Assembly: GCA_038501785.1 (NCBI GenBank)
Contig: JBAMJR010000084.1
Location: forward strand, 1,240,001-1,304,000
DNA length: 64,000 bases
From: Myoxocephalus aenaeus
Taxonomy: Eukaryota > Chordata > Actinopteri > Perciformes > Cottidae
Reading direction: 5' to 3'
Both the position numbers and the translations under genes were made by a program. Shown here piece after piece: positions 13,801 to 25,885 of this stretch. The notes beneath the pieces were generated by a model. That model did not search any database, was not told where the DNA came from, and saw only the letters and a list, made by a program, of their open reading frames with translations. Every line of letters starts with the position of its first letter. The first letter of the stretch is position 1.

Positions 13801-13808
13801 ACTAAAGG

Positions 13809-16800
13809 TACACGCACGGCCAACATCCACCACGCACGGAGTAACATGTTCATTCATTGTCAACTAATGTCAAGATTAATAAATGGTATGGTCCACTTTA
13901 GGGGTGTCTGAAATCCTATTTCAAGATTCTTCCAGGTATTGATATAAGAAAGATACTGTTATATTAGTATATACAAACTATGTAGAGCTGAGGGGAAGTC
14001 AGGTGCTGATACTCGAAAAGGTTACTCCTCGTTTTTCATCTATTTTCCTCGACAGATCACAAACAACGACCTCCTGAGGGAAAGACCAGTTTTTGTTTGA
14101 CTCATCCACCACCACCACTAATCACATCACTACGGCCTGTGTGGGTTTTTGTCGTCTCATGATTACGTGGATTACTTACAAATATATTTTGTGGGATATC
14201 TATGAATTACATTGCATTCGATGTCGTAGGTGTAACTACGAACGCTGTATGAGAACAGTAACACTGCTTTGAGCAGCACAAGGTGAATTATATGAATCTT
14301 TATCCCACTCTCTTGTATTGTGGCTGGGGTCAAATATCTAAGAGAAAGAAACCCAGCCAAACTATTGTTATTGCTATTCAATATTATCTTCTTAAAATCA
14401 AAAAAGTCGAGGCATTCTCTTGAGTCAAATTAAATGAAATAAAGATTTTTAGGTCTGTCATTTTAGTGCTTCTGACTGTAAACGCAGGAAACGCTGTATC
14501 AACAACTCTCAAACAAAAATCCAAAGGCTCTTGATTGAAATAATCCATTACGTAAACGCCAGACAAATGAAGTAGCCTAATCATCACATCTCATTAGGAA
14601 AATGTGGCCGTGATAGCGGTTAAGCGCACATCAAGGAACATCAGGAAATAGGAAGTGAACACTTTGTGCAGCTTTGGACGGCAAATTGATTTTCTCCTTG
14701 GAACACGAGCATAATCAGACTGCTTCCAAAGTTAGTGCTCCACCATTTCCGTTTGCAACGGGCAGATTAAATGCTTACAAGTACACAGTCACGCTTTTAA
14801 CACACACTGTGAGCTAATTGCATACATGCATGTGTGTGTTCACACTCAGACACACACCGCCATACTCTACCGCCAGCTTGACTTGATTAGCTGCTGCGGC
14901 GTGTGAAGCCGCTCTGCCGATGAAAGGCGAGGAGCTTGATCTGTCAGTGCTGCACGGCGCATTACATGCACAACAGTTTACACAACAACGGAGCACTAAA
15001 GTTGGTCTTCATTAGAGGGATTAGAGGCCTAATCGAAAAAACACTGTTCAAGTCTCTCATCCCAAACCCTAAACAGCCTCTCCAGAGGGGGCCCTTCCCT
15101 CTTACACCCACCATAACATCTCAGACTTCAAACACTCCATCTGTAACCCCAACCTCTGGGAGCTTTCCCCTCTCTCAGCGACCCCTATCTCAGAGCGAGG
15201 GCTTGCAGAGGGTGGTGGACCCCATGTGATGGCGCAGCTGTGGAATGATTTATTGCCGGGTTAATTGTTGGGTGAACGGGAATCGTAGCCATAGGCTGTG
15301 AGCTCTGCTTTGATTACGGGTTCACTTGCTATCAGATTGTAGCATACAGTTCATTAGCTTAGTCTCTGCGGATGACTGAGGGCCACGGAAGGAGAGGTCA
15401 GAGTCCAGGTAATAGAGGGTGTACTGCTCTATTGCAGCAATTAAGAGTCATTCGTTGTGGACTTCCTGTTCTGACCAGCTGCATGGTGTCTGTCCACCAT
15501 AAAGCTGCAAGGATCAATGGGCCTTGAACAGCCGGCTGATGACTTTGACCCTCAAACATGTCATTATGTTTCTCATGTGGTCTAAAAGAATGTAACAATA
15601 TGAATCCATGTTGGTATCTGGCCATGCAAATAGTTTTGGTTTTCTGTGCTTGAAGGTGCTTGAGGTTTTGAGTATTTGCTGCTGCAAAAATAATGAAGTG
15701 ATTGGAATTTTGACTGCGCGGCTCAAAACTTCTCTAAACATACAACTAAATATCTCAACAGTTTTCTAAAAACAATGTACTACTTACATTTATCTCACAC
15801 TGATGGACTTTTAATGTATTGTGCTATTAGTGTATTTGTTGTCATATGGTTTTCATTTTTCTATACATGCATGGATAACAGATTCTCAAATTACTTTTCA
15901 TTGTACGCTATCCCGGCAAAAATAAACAATAAAATAAAATATATTTTATGACTATAGCACTTCATAACAGAGTCAATAAATCCCCAGAAAGCTGATTATA
16001 GAATGTAGGCTTTTAAAAGTGATTTAAAAGAAGAAACAGAGTCCAAAAAGACCGTGCTGTGCTCAATGGGTAAATCTTGGGATGCACTAAACAAACAGAC
16101 TCGAGTGGCTCTTGAGGACAAAGTGCTGAAACATCAAACGTGCGCAAAAGAACAAACAACAGGCGCTCATGAGTTGCAGTTTTGTGTAGTTTGGATAAAA
16201 AGCCTGGATTGGTCACATGACTTGTTCATGAAATAACATTGATTCTTTATTAAGAATTAACGATTTATTTAGTTAGTTCTTAATAAAGAATCAATGTCAT
16301 TAACTTGAGTTAAATAATGTTTTTCCTTTGAGTTAATGTGTTTTGTTTTGTTATTTCCTTTTTTACTGATTGTTGTTTTTTTCTTTGGATTGGTTCTGTT
16401 TATCTTTTGGTTTGTGAGTTTTGGTGAAGTACTTTCTGAATGATCTCCCACCTGTTGTTCTAGTTATCCAATCAACATACATTTCTGAATACATGCATAA
16501 AAAGCACAGACTCAGACATAAAAGGCAAACAGAATTTACTGCAGTGATCACACACAGCAAGTCACTCCAAAGTCTCGGAGTCATTTATAGATCTGTGCGT
16601 AAAAATCTAGAGCTTTAAATAACAATATGAATCCACTCTCTATGATCATCATTTTTCTGAGGAATTACTTTCTGCTGAAGAACTCACCCTTATGAAAACA
16701 GGGTGTTCTGTTTATTATTCAGTATAATAGTGACGCGGTTTCTGTAAAGAGATGTTTTTTTAAATCCAACACACTCTAAAAACACTGACATTTCAGAGAC

Positions 16801-18129
16801 AAATATGTTAAAACCTCAGCAAACTAGCCTAATGGCTGTATCACCGGAGCCTCTTTATGTATGTCAGACAGAATATATGAGATCATTTGTGTAGCTCAAA
16901 TTGCCACAGAGGGAGAGAGAGAGAGAGAGAGAGAGAGGCTAGGATAGATGGAGCAGCATAAGAGTTGGTATAATGAAGTCTGGGGATATGAAGCTAATGG
17001 ACTGCAAGCTGCTGTTTCCTGATATCAACTACAATCCGCAATCAGCCTGCTCTACATGATGAATGACCTTATAAAAACACATTTCTGGATAGAAACTATA
17101 GTACAGTTTGTACTTTTCATCCTTTAACTTATTTTGGAAAGTATTTAAACAACATTGCTCAATATTTGGACAGAGGGGAAAACAAACATATAAAGGATAT
17201 GCACTCCCTCCTGCTCATTAAAAGGCTAAAATGCACTGAAGAAGAAATGTCAACTTTAATTTCTGTTTTTAACACATAAAAACCTAAAACAGACTTTGGA
17301 TTGTAAGGGTGTGGGGTGGAGACGGAGGTGATGGTGCACATAATGGAAAACCAGCTGCCACATTTTTAGCAGTGCCGATTGGATTGCTTTTGGCGTGGCT
17401 CTCCTTAGCGCCACCCTGGAATCTATACCTTTTTTTTTATTATTTCCCATAATGTGAGTGCTGGCGGAAGCACACAGAAAAGGCATCCCTGTGAAACCAT
17501 GCTATAGCTGTGAAGTAATCTCCCAAATACGTCCTTGTTAGCCCCAAGTCCAGCTGACACTCGCTGGGCTTTCATCCAAGCTAAAAGTACGTCTCCTTTT
17601 CTTTCATCTCTCCTGCCTTTTATTCAGCATGTGAGAGCTTTACTGGGTGCTGCTGGTCCGTGGCCGAACTGAGGCCTTAAGCCCGTCTCCTGTAAAGAAG
17701 TGGGATGCCAAACATCCTCTGATTTACAGCTTGGAGCACACGCTACGCCTTTGCTCCTATGGGATATAAAAGGCAAATGAGAGCGAGATGTCCAGATCCC
17801 GCTTGCTATATTAACCTACATTCTTTCCAATGGAGTAGAGTGGCTGCATGAACTGACTACAACCACATGGTGGAAAGAGGCAAAGCATCCAGGCCCCCCG
17901 ACATAGAGCTCACGTGACGGTTGGGATATAGCGGTCTGATAAAATCAGCTGCTGACCTGCTCTTGCATGCTGCGTATAGAGCGACATTCCTTTTCTGCTA
18001 CACAACACTGGCTCCACAGCCTTGTCTGGCCTTAAATCATATGACATATTTCCTCAGGTGTTTAAAGCAGGAACAGCTAGGGACCTGAGTGACAAGAAGT
18101 CAAAAAGAGGAGAGCCAGTAGGATCCATG
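13809..18129. other. No gene seen
   Basis: Contains the hairpin at 16232-16301 and a short GA run at 16909-16937. Otherwise unique sequence without a supported exon. Confidence 0.55.
16232..16301. repeat. AT-rich hairpin, 26-bp stem with 10-base loop
   Basis: Left arm 16236-16261 (acattgattctttattaaga then attaac) is the inverted complement of 16272-16297 (gttagttcttaataaagaat then caatgt) with one mismatch. The loop is gatttattta, and a few further pairs exist outside. It lies in intergenic DNA, and its nature (MITE relic or chance AT palindrome) is undecided. Confidence 0.7.
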
Positions 18130-18490
18130 TTCAGCGTCTACAGCCAACACATTCTCGCCCCGGAGCGTCAAATACTGCAGCTTGGTCGACGCGCCGAAGC
18201 TTTAAACTATGACGCACTACGAAAGCCTGCGGGGTCAGTTTTACACGTGCTGCCAGTGATGGCTTGCATGCAGTGTCTTTTCTAAATAAACGTTTTCACA
18301 GAATGTTAAGGCAAAAAAGACACACTTTTTATTTTAGGAAAAGAGCCTGATTGATGTTAACTTGACGGACTAGCGACACACGGGACTAACGCTCAAACAA
18401 CTCACGTGACAAAATGTCAACCTTTACTTTTAGTTTTGCACGGGACACAAACAGCAGTCTCCTGCCTCAGTGGGTCGGATGTCATACGCT
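18130..18490 (+). repeat. Probable composite of dispersed repeats
   Basis: The first part (18150-18240: cttggtcgacgcgccgaagc, actatgacgcactacg) and the second part (18400-18490: cacgggacacaaacagcagt, ctcctgcctcagtggg) both resemble phrases I associate with teleost interspersed repeats. A cousin of the second part lies at 25800-25885. There is no coding frame of note and the boundaries are approximate. Confidence 0.4.
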
Positions 18491-18524
18491 GAGAACCACT
18501 GACCGAGCTGCGGTAAGGGTCAAG

Positions 18525-18750
18525 TTAAGGGACTACCAAAGCTGTTGCGATTCATCCTGAGGTCCCTTCAATAGTTGTTTCCGAATTTTCACTCAAAACC
18601 ACAAAATGTCAAGCTGCTTGTGACGTTAAAGGGAAACATCGAGGATCATCAAAGTCAGTCGGATTCATGGGGACCAGGAATGTCTGTACAACATTTCAGG
18701 GCGATCCATCCAATGGTTATGTCAGTCTGGAACAAAGTGGGGGACTTTGG
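18525..18750 (+). repeat. Dispersed teleost repeat, copy 3 of 3
   Basis: Shares gattcatcctgaggtcccttc, catcgaggatcatcaaagtc, gggaccaggaatgtctgtac, gggcgatccatccaatggtt and cagtctggaacaaagtgg with the copies at 3070 and 9885. This is the longest and most complete copy. Confidence 0.65.
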
Positions 18751-20836
18751 CATCCATAGAGCCACATTGCTTGCATGGCTAGAAATCTGGGCGTTTAAGG
18801 GGAAAACAATTGGAATCTAAACCAACGGGTAAATTAAGAGAAAGGTCCTCGTAATCCTTTGAAGCGCAGCACATCAGGCCCCTGTCGAAGATGCCGCCAA
18901 CTGCCTTAACCCCACCCGTTCCTCTCAGGATTAGCTTTGCTATGATTTAGCGCTGTTTCTCACTGGCCTCTGGAATGCGACGGATGACGGATCTATTTTC
19001 CTACATTGTTTCACCTGCTCTAAATGGAACCACATGCTGCACAGGACCGCCTCTCCTTAGGCTGTAATTGGAAGCACATGCACATTGAAGCCAAGAGTAA
19101 AACGGAGCAGCCACAACTGACAGGTCCACCTCCCCTCCCCCTCCCCCTCCGGTCTGGGGTGCCATTTTTGGTCCGGGCCAAGTGGCGGGCCACAGTGCAG
19201 AGCCTGAAAGAAATTTATTGAACTAACTGACCTGGCATTACGCGTCAAATTCAGTTCACTGGGACGACTGTATCGTGTGTCCCTGCGAGTGAAATTTGAG
19301 TGACAGTTAAACGTCTGCTGAGGAAGGAGGCCTTGACACTGAGTCTGACATGCTTTGAGAACACAAGCGGGACTGCACTGTCCATTCGCCACGGTCTGTA
19401 ATGTCTGGAAGGGACAGGCGATGGATTCAGGGCAGAAGTATCAGCAACTCTTACATCACTGCAAGATTGCATGAGGGAAGAATGTATGATATTTGTTAAC
19501 CTCATCAGTCACGTTAATTTAACATGTCTGTCGGTGATGTATGGGACCATTCAGTGATATCTAGAGAGAGAGAGAGAGAAACTGAATGCTCTATATTCAA
19601 CCAAACCAAGGGCTTGTTGGCAGAAGTTTTTAAACAGTTTGGCTGTTACGGTAACTTCTGAATCGTATTTCTTGTACAATTTTATTCCCCAACATGAAGG
19701 TCTGAATGGTTTCTGCACATTTGTTGACCTAAAAGTTGGAATTGATTGGTTGATTTGATTATTGATACTGCCCTCGGGTGTTATGAGGGATGAATGAAGA
19801 TGATGATGATGTATAGTTTGACACTTGAAGAATGTCTAAAGTCAGTCACGGTACAAAATGCTAAACTTTGCGGAAACTACAAACCATTAGAAATGTACTT
19901 TTCAGTGAAGTAAGTAGGTATAGATGTAATTTTAAGGATTTTTAATGAGTTAATTCAACTTTATTCGTGGAAAAAAACATAAAATATGAAACAACCTTTA
20001 GCATTACACATCAATCTAGACTGTAAACCCTCTCCATGCTTCTATGAAAAGAAATTAACATGAACAAATATGATTAATTTAATCATGAGTGAGGTGAAGA
20101 GGTTTTTATGTCCTCTTTTCTCTGAGCCAATTTGGAGCATTAAATGAGGCATGCGGGTTTGAAATTCAGATTAATGAAGTCAGGGGTTGGTATTTCTGTA
20201 AATATTTTTGTAAATTAACTTGGCAGCAAAGCGCCTCGTTTCCCGTTTTTCTCAGTACAAGGTTAAATGGCCAGATAAGTCATTACCGGGAATATTGGGC
20301 ATGCACCCTTTTTCAGGTTTCAGCCTCATTATTGTGAATACCATAAAGTAGTGTCCGTGATTGAGCCCATCGTTTGTCAGATCATCAGAATATAAACACG
20401 TGGGCCTCTAAGTGGCCTGATTGCCATGGAAAAGATGGCAAGGATTTTTCCACCAAAACAGTGATTAGCACCCTGTTACAGTTATTGAGCTAGATTAGTG
20501 ACTCTGGCGCCAAAGATTAGTGCAACCCTCTGGCTTCACAAGTCAACAGGAGAAGAGAGCGAGAGCTGCTGGCTGGCTTTAACCATTTTATCGCTCACTT
20601 TTCATGGATTACACAGAGTGAAAGTAGATGTCAACCAAACATGGTGTTTGGTTCTGACTCTGTCTTACCGGCTGCAAGGTTATAGCTTGGGCTGTGCTAC
20701 AGTGACATCTAGTGCTCATAGTTGGAATTACATCTACAATTTTATGAAGAGAGGTTAGTTTTATGTTCAAGCTGCATAAGCCAATTTTTTTTCTCGCCTT
20801 GAATTTAGACACAATACACAAATATACATGAAGATG
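18751..20836. other. No gene seen; 20090-20500 looks unusually non-repetitive
   Basis: No exon supported. The 20090-20500 stretch has the texture of conserved non-coding DNA (for example gattgccatggaaaagatgg), but this cannot be tested here. Confidence 0.35.
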
Positions 20837-20990
20837 TTATTCATGCTCCCTTTTTATTTCACTCTGTTTTATGTTTATCGTTAAATGTTTATTGTTAAAC
20901 GTGATGCACCTCCCGCCAGGACAAATTCCTTGTATGTGTAAACTTACTTGGCAATAAATGGCTCTGATTCTGATTCCGATTCTGATGATT
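20837..20990 (+). repeat. LINE 3' tail, copy 1 (L2-like, TGATTC-terminated)
   Basis: The tail reads gatgcacctcccgccagg, caaattccttgtatgtgtaa and acttggcaataaa, and closes with ctctgattctgattccgatt, a tandem TGATTC end. This is typical of teleost L2-group LINE 3' ends. The rest of the element is absent (5' truncated). Confidence 0.7.
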
Positions 20991-21054
20991 GTTTTTTTTT
21001 CTATTTGTAATTTTTCTTCACGCTTCTTATCCAGTGGTGACAGCATGTAACACA

Positions 21055-21230
21055 GTCAAGTGAAAGAAGAAATTAGACTTTATTTTATACTTAATTTAAT
21101 ATCTACTGCACTGTTGTTGATTGTTGATTGTCTCGCCTAATGTTTAATGTTATGCACCTTCCGGCAAGAAAAAAATCCTCGTTTGTGTAAACATACCTGG
21201 CGAATAAATGATTCTGATTCTGATTCTGTT
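21055..21230 (+). repeat. LINE 3' tail, copy 2 (L2-like, TGATTC-terminated)
   Basis: A diverged second copy of the tail 100 bases upstream, in the same orientation: atgcaccttccggcaag, tttgtgtaaacatacctggc, aataaatgattctgattctg. Divergence between the two suggests independent insertions rather than a recent duplication. Confidence 0.7.
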
Positions 21231-22410
21231 CTCTTTGAAGGACACATGTATGTTAGAAGAGTTTAGCACACAGCTAATAACTACTGCAAACAGGAAATTA
21301 GCCAACACAATAAAGCCTCATATCCATTGCGAATTAACTGAATTATGGCTGAGGTGTGGTTAGGATTAGGCAACTCAATCACTTGGTTGTGGTTATGAAA
21401 GATTGTCTTTACAGTTAATGAAAAGGCACAAAAGGCAGTTATACCCTGACCTCCAAACCTGGCTGTCTGCCTCGCTAGATGTAACCTCCTGCCTCTGGTG
21501 ATATAAGTCCAATCTCTGCAGCCCTCTGTTCCTTGGGGACTTATTAGCAAAGGTCTGATTTATCTTGCTCAGTATGACATGAGCATCTTTTATTTCGGTC
21601 CTTAGTTACTGCACCTATGCATAATAGGATGCAGGCTCACTGGAGGGACTCAGACTGCTGCTGTGCAATGAGAGACAGGACAGAGTTCACATCTCCACAG
21701 CCCCTCCTGCTCCTCCATCTGCCTCCTTCATACACTCCCAACTCAGTCAATTACCGAGATGGAGCTGTGATTGATCTCGTTGCAGGCAGACAAAAAGCCC
21801 TCGGTTCAATAATAGCAAATGTTCTCTTGAGCAATCCTCACTTTTTGAGGCAGTCTGTCTATGAGACTCAGTAAGAACACTTGTAATCGCTCAAGTCTCA
21901 GGCTTATTGATTACAAGAAGGCAGACGCATTTCAACAAGGACCACAATCATTAACCACAGCTGTGCAGGGACAATATAAAAGACTTTATTCAGAGAATAA
22001 TTAAACCAGATGATCACGCATGAGTTTCAATCTCCTCATCTCAGCATCATTGATGAATTAGGTATGACTGTCTGTTTGAAGAGTGCATTGACAACGTTCT
22101 TGAAGCGTATGTCTGAATGAAAGATGCACAGAACATGTGTGAGAGAGAAAATAGCCTTTACAATATGACTTTCAGCAAACAAACCCGATCACCTCAGTCA
22201 TTACCTCTCATAATCATGACATCATACAGCCGTCAAAAGCATAAAGAGACACTTGTGGGTTTGTATCGACCACTCCAGGTTTTTTCCAGTGTGTGAATAG
22301 GGGCAAGTACATTATTAAAACAATTCACAGCAGCTTTGACCTCAATTGGTTTCCGTATTTTTTCAGCCTTAATGTGCAACGAGACCTGAAGGATCTTATA
22401 TTTCTAAACA

Positions 22411-22545
22411 TTAAAGGAATAGTTGGAGAAATATTTGCTTTCTTGCCAATAATTTGATGAGAATATTGATACCACTGGCAGTGGTGCCAATCTTCTCATC
22501 TAATTCTCAGTGAGAAAGCAAATAAACACATTCCCCAAAATGTCT
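22411..22545. repeat. Fold-back repeat: two inverted copies of one dispersed repeat end
   Basis: Left arm 22432-22476 (atttgctttcttgcc, gatgagaatattgat, accact) pairs with right arm 22479-22524 (agtggtgccaat, cttctcatctaatt, gagaaagcaaat) at roughly 80% over 45 bases, with almost no loop. The outer flanks (ttaaaggaatagttgg left; cattccccaaaatg right) are the two variant outer ends of a teleost repeat I recognise. No coding frame. Confidence 0.7.
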
Positions 22546-23473
22546 ACCTATTTTACAACGTATGTGAGGTCCCTAAGCACACCCAACCACCACAACATTT
22601 TAACAACAGCTTTTTACAACTACCCCACACTGTGCCACAGCGGCACATTAATGTAGAGCGCTTTGCTTCAGAACACATTCTGCCCCCTTGTCCTTGTTAG
22701 ATTCATTGAATAGGTTAAAGGCAACGACATCCATCATATACAAGAGGAACAACCATAAAGGGCAAAGAGGGGCTGATAAAAGAGGGAGAGACAGATGGAA
22801 CGACACGCTGTAAAAGCCAAAGGCCTCTGGTATGAACGGACACAGGGAAACTGAGGCAGCAACAGGGGGGAAATGTAGACATCAAGGAAAGGGGACACCA
22901 ACAAGTATAACGTCTCAGACAGGCTTCTAAATCACTCGGCTCTGTGACGCTGTAGGCACACTGCAGCTCTTTTTTTCCCACATGCTGTATACTACACAGT
23001 ACATTAAGCAGCTCTTTGCGGCTACACACACATACACAGGCGTATAACGCGTTTTGTGCATCGCGGAAAGAACATCTCTTGAATCGCAAGTGTTTAATGT
23101 TGGCCTATTTCCACCCTCTTCTGGGGTCCTGGTGAGTGGAGGATGTCGTACATTCATTAGAAGAGAGCTGTCAAAAGCCTGGCTGAAAAATGACCTTGGC
23201 CGCTAATGTCTGCCTAGCTGTATTGTTTTTTTTTGACAATGGTGATATTCTATATTCTTCTTTTTGTCAACAAATTCCATGAAAATTCTATGAATTGATT
23301 CTTCTCACAAATATACAGTGATTAGATAACCAGAGCCTGATATAGATTATTCCTCGGTACCATAGCCCTCCATTGTTGTCACAATAAAGCACTCGTTCAT
23401 TCTTTATGATGAACAGGGGCATTGTAGATTCTTTTTTGTCCTACTTGTTCTGTAAAAACTCAAGAGAAGTTTG

Positions 23474-23478
<5 letters not shown>

Positions 23479-23511
<33 letters not shown>
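23479..23511. repeat. (TA)n microsatellite
   Basis: About 16 uninterrupted TA units. Confidence 0.97.
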
Positions 23512-23514
<3 letters not shown>

Positions 23515-23995
23515 ATGACAAATTATGTGAACACAATTTCGCACTCGACATCTCCATCAGCTACTGAAGGCCACAAGATTGTTTGGTTTTAGTCCTTGAT
23601 TTGTTGACAATAAGAAAAATACAGCAAAGCATCAGCTTTATCCTTCAAGGATTACATAGAGAAGAACAACATTCACAATAAAGTGTGACACATAATGTAT
23701 AAAATAGATTGTACTAAAAACAGTTACAAAGCCATGTCAATAAACGGTAAGAAAAAATGAGGAACAATAACACAAAATCACCACCTCCGCCTCTCTTCGA
23801 ATGATTTTACATATTTCTGCAACTGAGCACAATTTTATTTCATGAATTAAAAAAAGTATATATGTTTTTCTGTTACACATTAGATCCCATACTATGTTGT
23901 GAGATATGTTGTGTTTCTGAGAAATATTTTCAGTGTGTTAAGTGTGAATTACCCAGAAGCACTCAAATCAGAGCTACTCAGGGGAAATAAACAAC

Positions 23996-24009
23996 AGAGA
24001 GAGAGAGAG

Positions 24010-24040
<31 letters not shown>
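23996..24040. repeat. (GA)n microsatellite
   Basis: About 22 GA units with one GCGA interruption. Shorter GA runs occur at 16909-16937, 19564-19580 and 31374-31395. Confidence 0.97.
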
Positions 24041-24043
<3 letters not shown>

Positions 24044-25512
24044 TGTAGGATGAGTCATATGCTATACACTACCAGTCTGGGGCACGTGGTAAGTGACGAC
24101 CCCATGCAGGTACACGCTGGTTGACGCACCCCGGACATTTGGTGACGTGGAGATCTTATTGTCATTAGCATTTAGATGTCAGTTCACTCTCTTCTGTTGC
24201 AGCAGGTTGAAATCATTTCTGTTTTCAATAACGTTTTGATGTTTTGTGACGCGTTATGTGTTTGCCGCTTTCTGCGAAGCTCTGACTCTGTCTCCTCAAC
24301 ACAATGAATCATTGATGGCTTCCGAAAGAAATAACTGAGCAGTGATTATTATTGCAGAGGGCTATTGGGAATGTCTGTGTACCCCAGACAGTAAGTTAGT
24401 CAGTTGTCTGGGTCTCCTGTCTCCTCCTGAGAAAGAAAGAGAACGTTCCATTGGAGTGACCAAGAAGCCAACATGGCTGTCACAATGCCCGTTTCTGCCT
24501 CCCACAGCCAGCCCCCGGGTGGGCGCTTGTCCGCTCCGATCTTCTTTTTTTAGCAAAGTGAAGGGTGATGATGGACGCTGTATGCAGACCTCAGCTGTGC
24601 ATCCCTGCATCACTGCGCCACCCATGGCTCCGTGAAGCAGCATCCTCAGCTCCCTGGCAAGCTGTGGACACCCTGCTCACTGACGGCGGTAAAGCGACTT
24701 TATTCAGTGAGTGGTGAGCCGGGATAGGAGCACCTAGATGCTCTCGGCCTGTAACGTGAGGGTCTCTAGGTGAAGGAATATGCAGGATCCTGTTGAGACA
24801 AAGAACAGAGTCAATGGCTCTCGTGTGAGTCTTTGTAGCAGCTTCACTTTCAGAGACGAAATACAGAAGAGCAGGTGATGTGAATAGCTGAACAAGCAGC
24901 CTTGTGTTTTTTTTATATTTATTTTTAAATACCTGTGTTGTGTTCACTTCAGTAGCTGCTAATCTGCAAGAGGGGGGTAAACAGAATTAGTGCCAGGGTA
25001 TTTATAGGACAATTATTTAAAAAGGTTCTTCTTCTTGTTTTTCCTTTCTCTTTGTCAAGTGTGTGCTCAAAAAAAACACCCACACACTCAACCAAGCAGT
25101 TCAAACTGCCAGAGGATAAAACCAATCAATCAATTATCATGTTTGACCTTGATGAGCACAAACATGGGAGGAAAGACGCAGCTGGAAATCCTTCAGCACT
25201 GCTCAATACAACAGCAAGGTAGCAGTTTGTTTCCTAATACTGGTCACATTACAACATGGAATGTCACTTTTTTATATTGGTTCCATCAGATAAATGAATC
25301 CATCCAAAAATAAAAGTATCCTAATACAATGGTTGTATAATATGTTATGAAAAGTTATTTTGTTATTACGAATTACCAACATACGAATGTCCAGCAGCAT
25401 GAGCGTTCAGTGTTTCTGTGCAACAATGCGGTGTTTAGGCCACAACACTACTTGGTAAGTTTTACAAAAAGATTGTGGTTTGGTTTTAAATAACTGAGGA
25501 GAGGGCGTTACA

Positions 25513-25732
25513 TAAAGGTCCAGTGTGTCGGATTTAGCAGAAATGGAATACAATATCCAGTCTACAAAGGGAGCGAGTCCACCATGTTGCACCTCCATGT
25601 TTCTACAGTAGCCCAGAAAGGACAAAGCAAACAATGGCTCTGGAGAGGTTCACGCTTTGAAAGGGTATTCAGTTTGTTGCAATCTGCAACCTCATCGCTA
25701 GATGGCACTTAATCCTACACACTGCTCCTTTT
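25513..25732. mobile_element. MITE-like repeat with about 24-bp terminal inverted repeats
   Basis: The left end taaaggtccagtgtgtcgga is matched, inverted, by the right end cttaatcctacacactgctc followed by ctttt, with a few mismatches. Interior phrases (gtttctacagtagcccagaa; caatctgcaacctcatcgct) are ones I recognise from a very common teleost repeat, here internally deleted. No clear target duplication and no coding capacity. Confidence 0.7.
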
Positions 25733-25734
25733 GG

Positions 25735-25885
25735 TACGGAAGTTACGTCACAAATAAATCAATGTTTGTGTTAAAATATCTACAGGTGTGGGGTTACTTA
25801 AATACGGAAGTCCTAATTTAACGTTAACTTCTGGTTTTCACTCAGGACACAAACAGTGGCATCCTGGGTAAAAGTCCTCTTTATA
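25735..25885 (+). repeat. Dispersed repeat related to 18400-18490
   Basis: Shares the layout ggaagt, taacgttaacttctggtttt, cactcaggacacaaacagtg, cctgggtaaaagtcc with the block at 18400-18490. It starts immediately after the MITE ending at 25732. Confidence 0.45.

Larger units (their letters stand above)
21231..25512. other. No gene seen
   Basis: Holds the fold-back at 22411-22545 and microsatellites at 23479 and 23996. The open frames around 22715-23157 and 24342-24947 overlap each other on both strands and show no domain, so they are not called. Confidence 0.55.
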
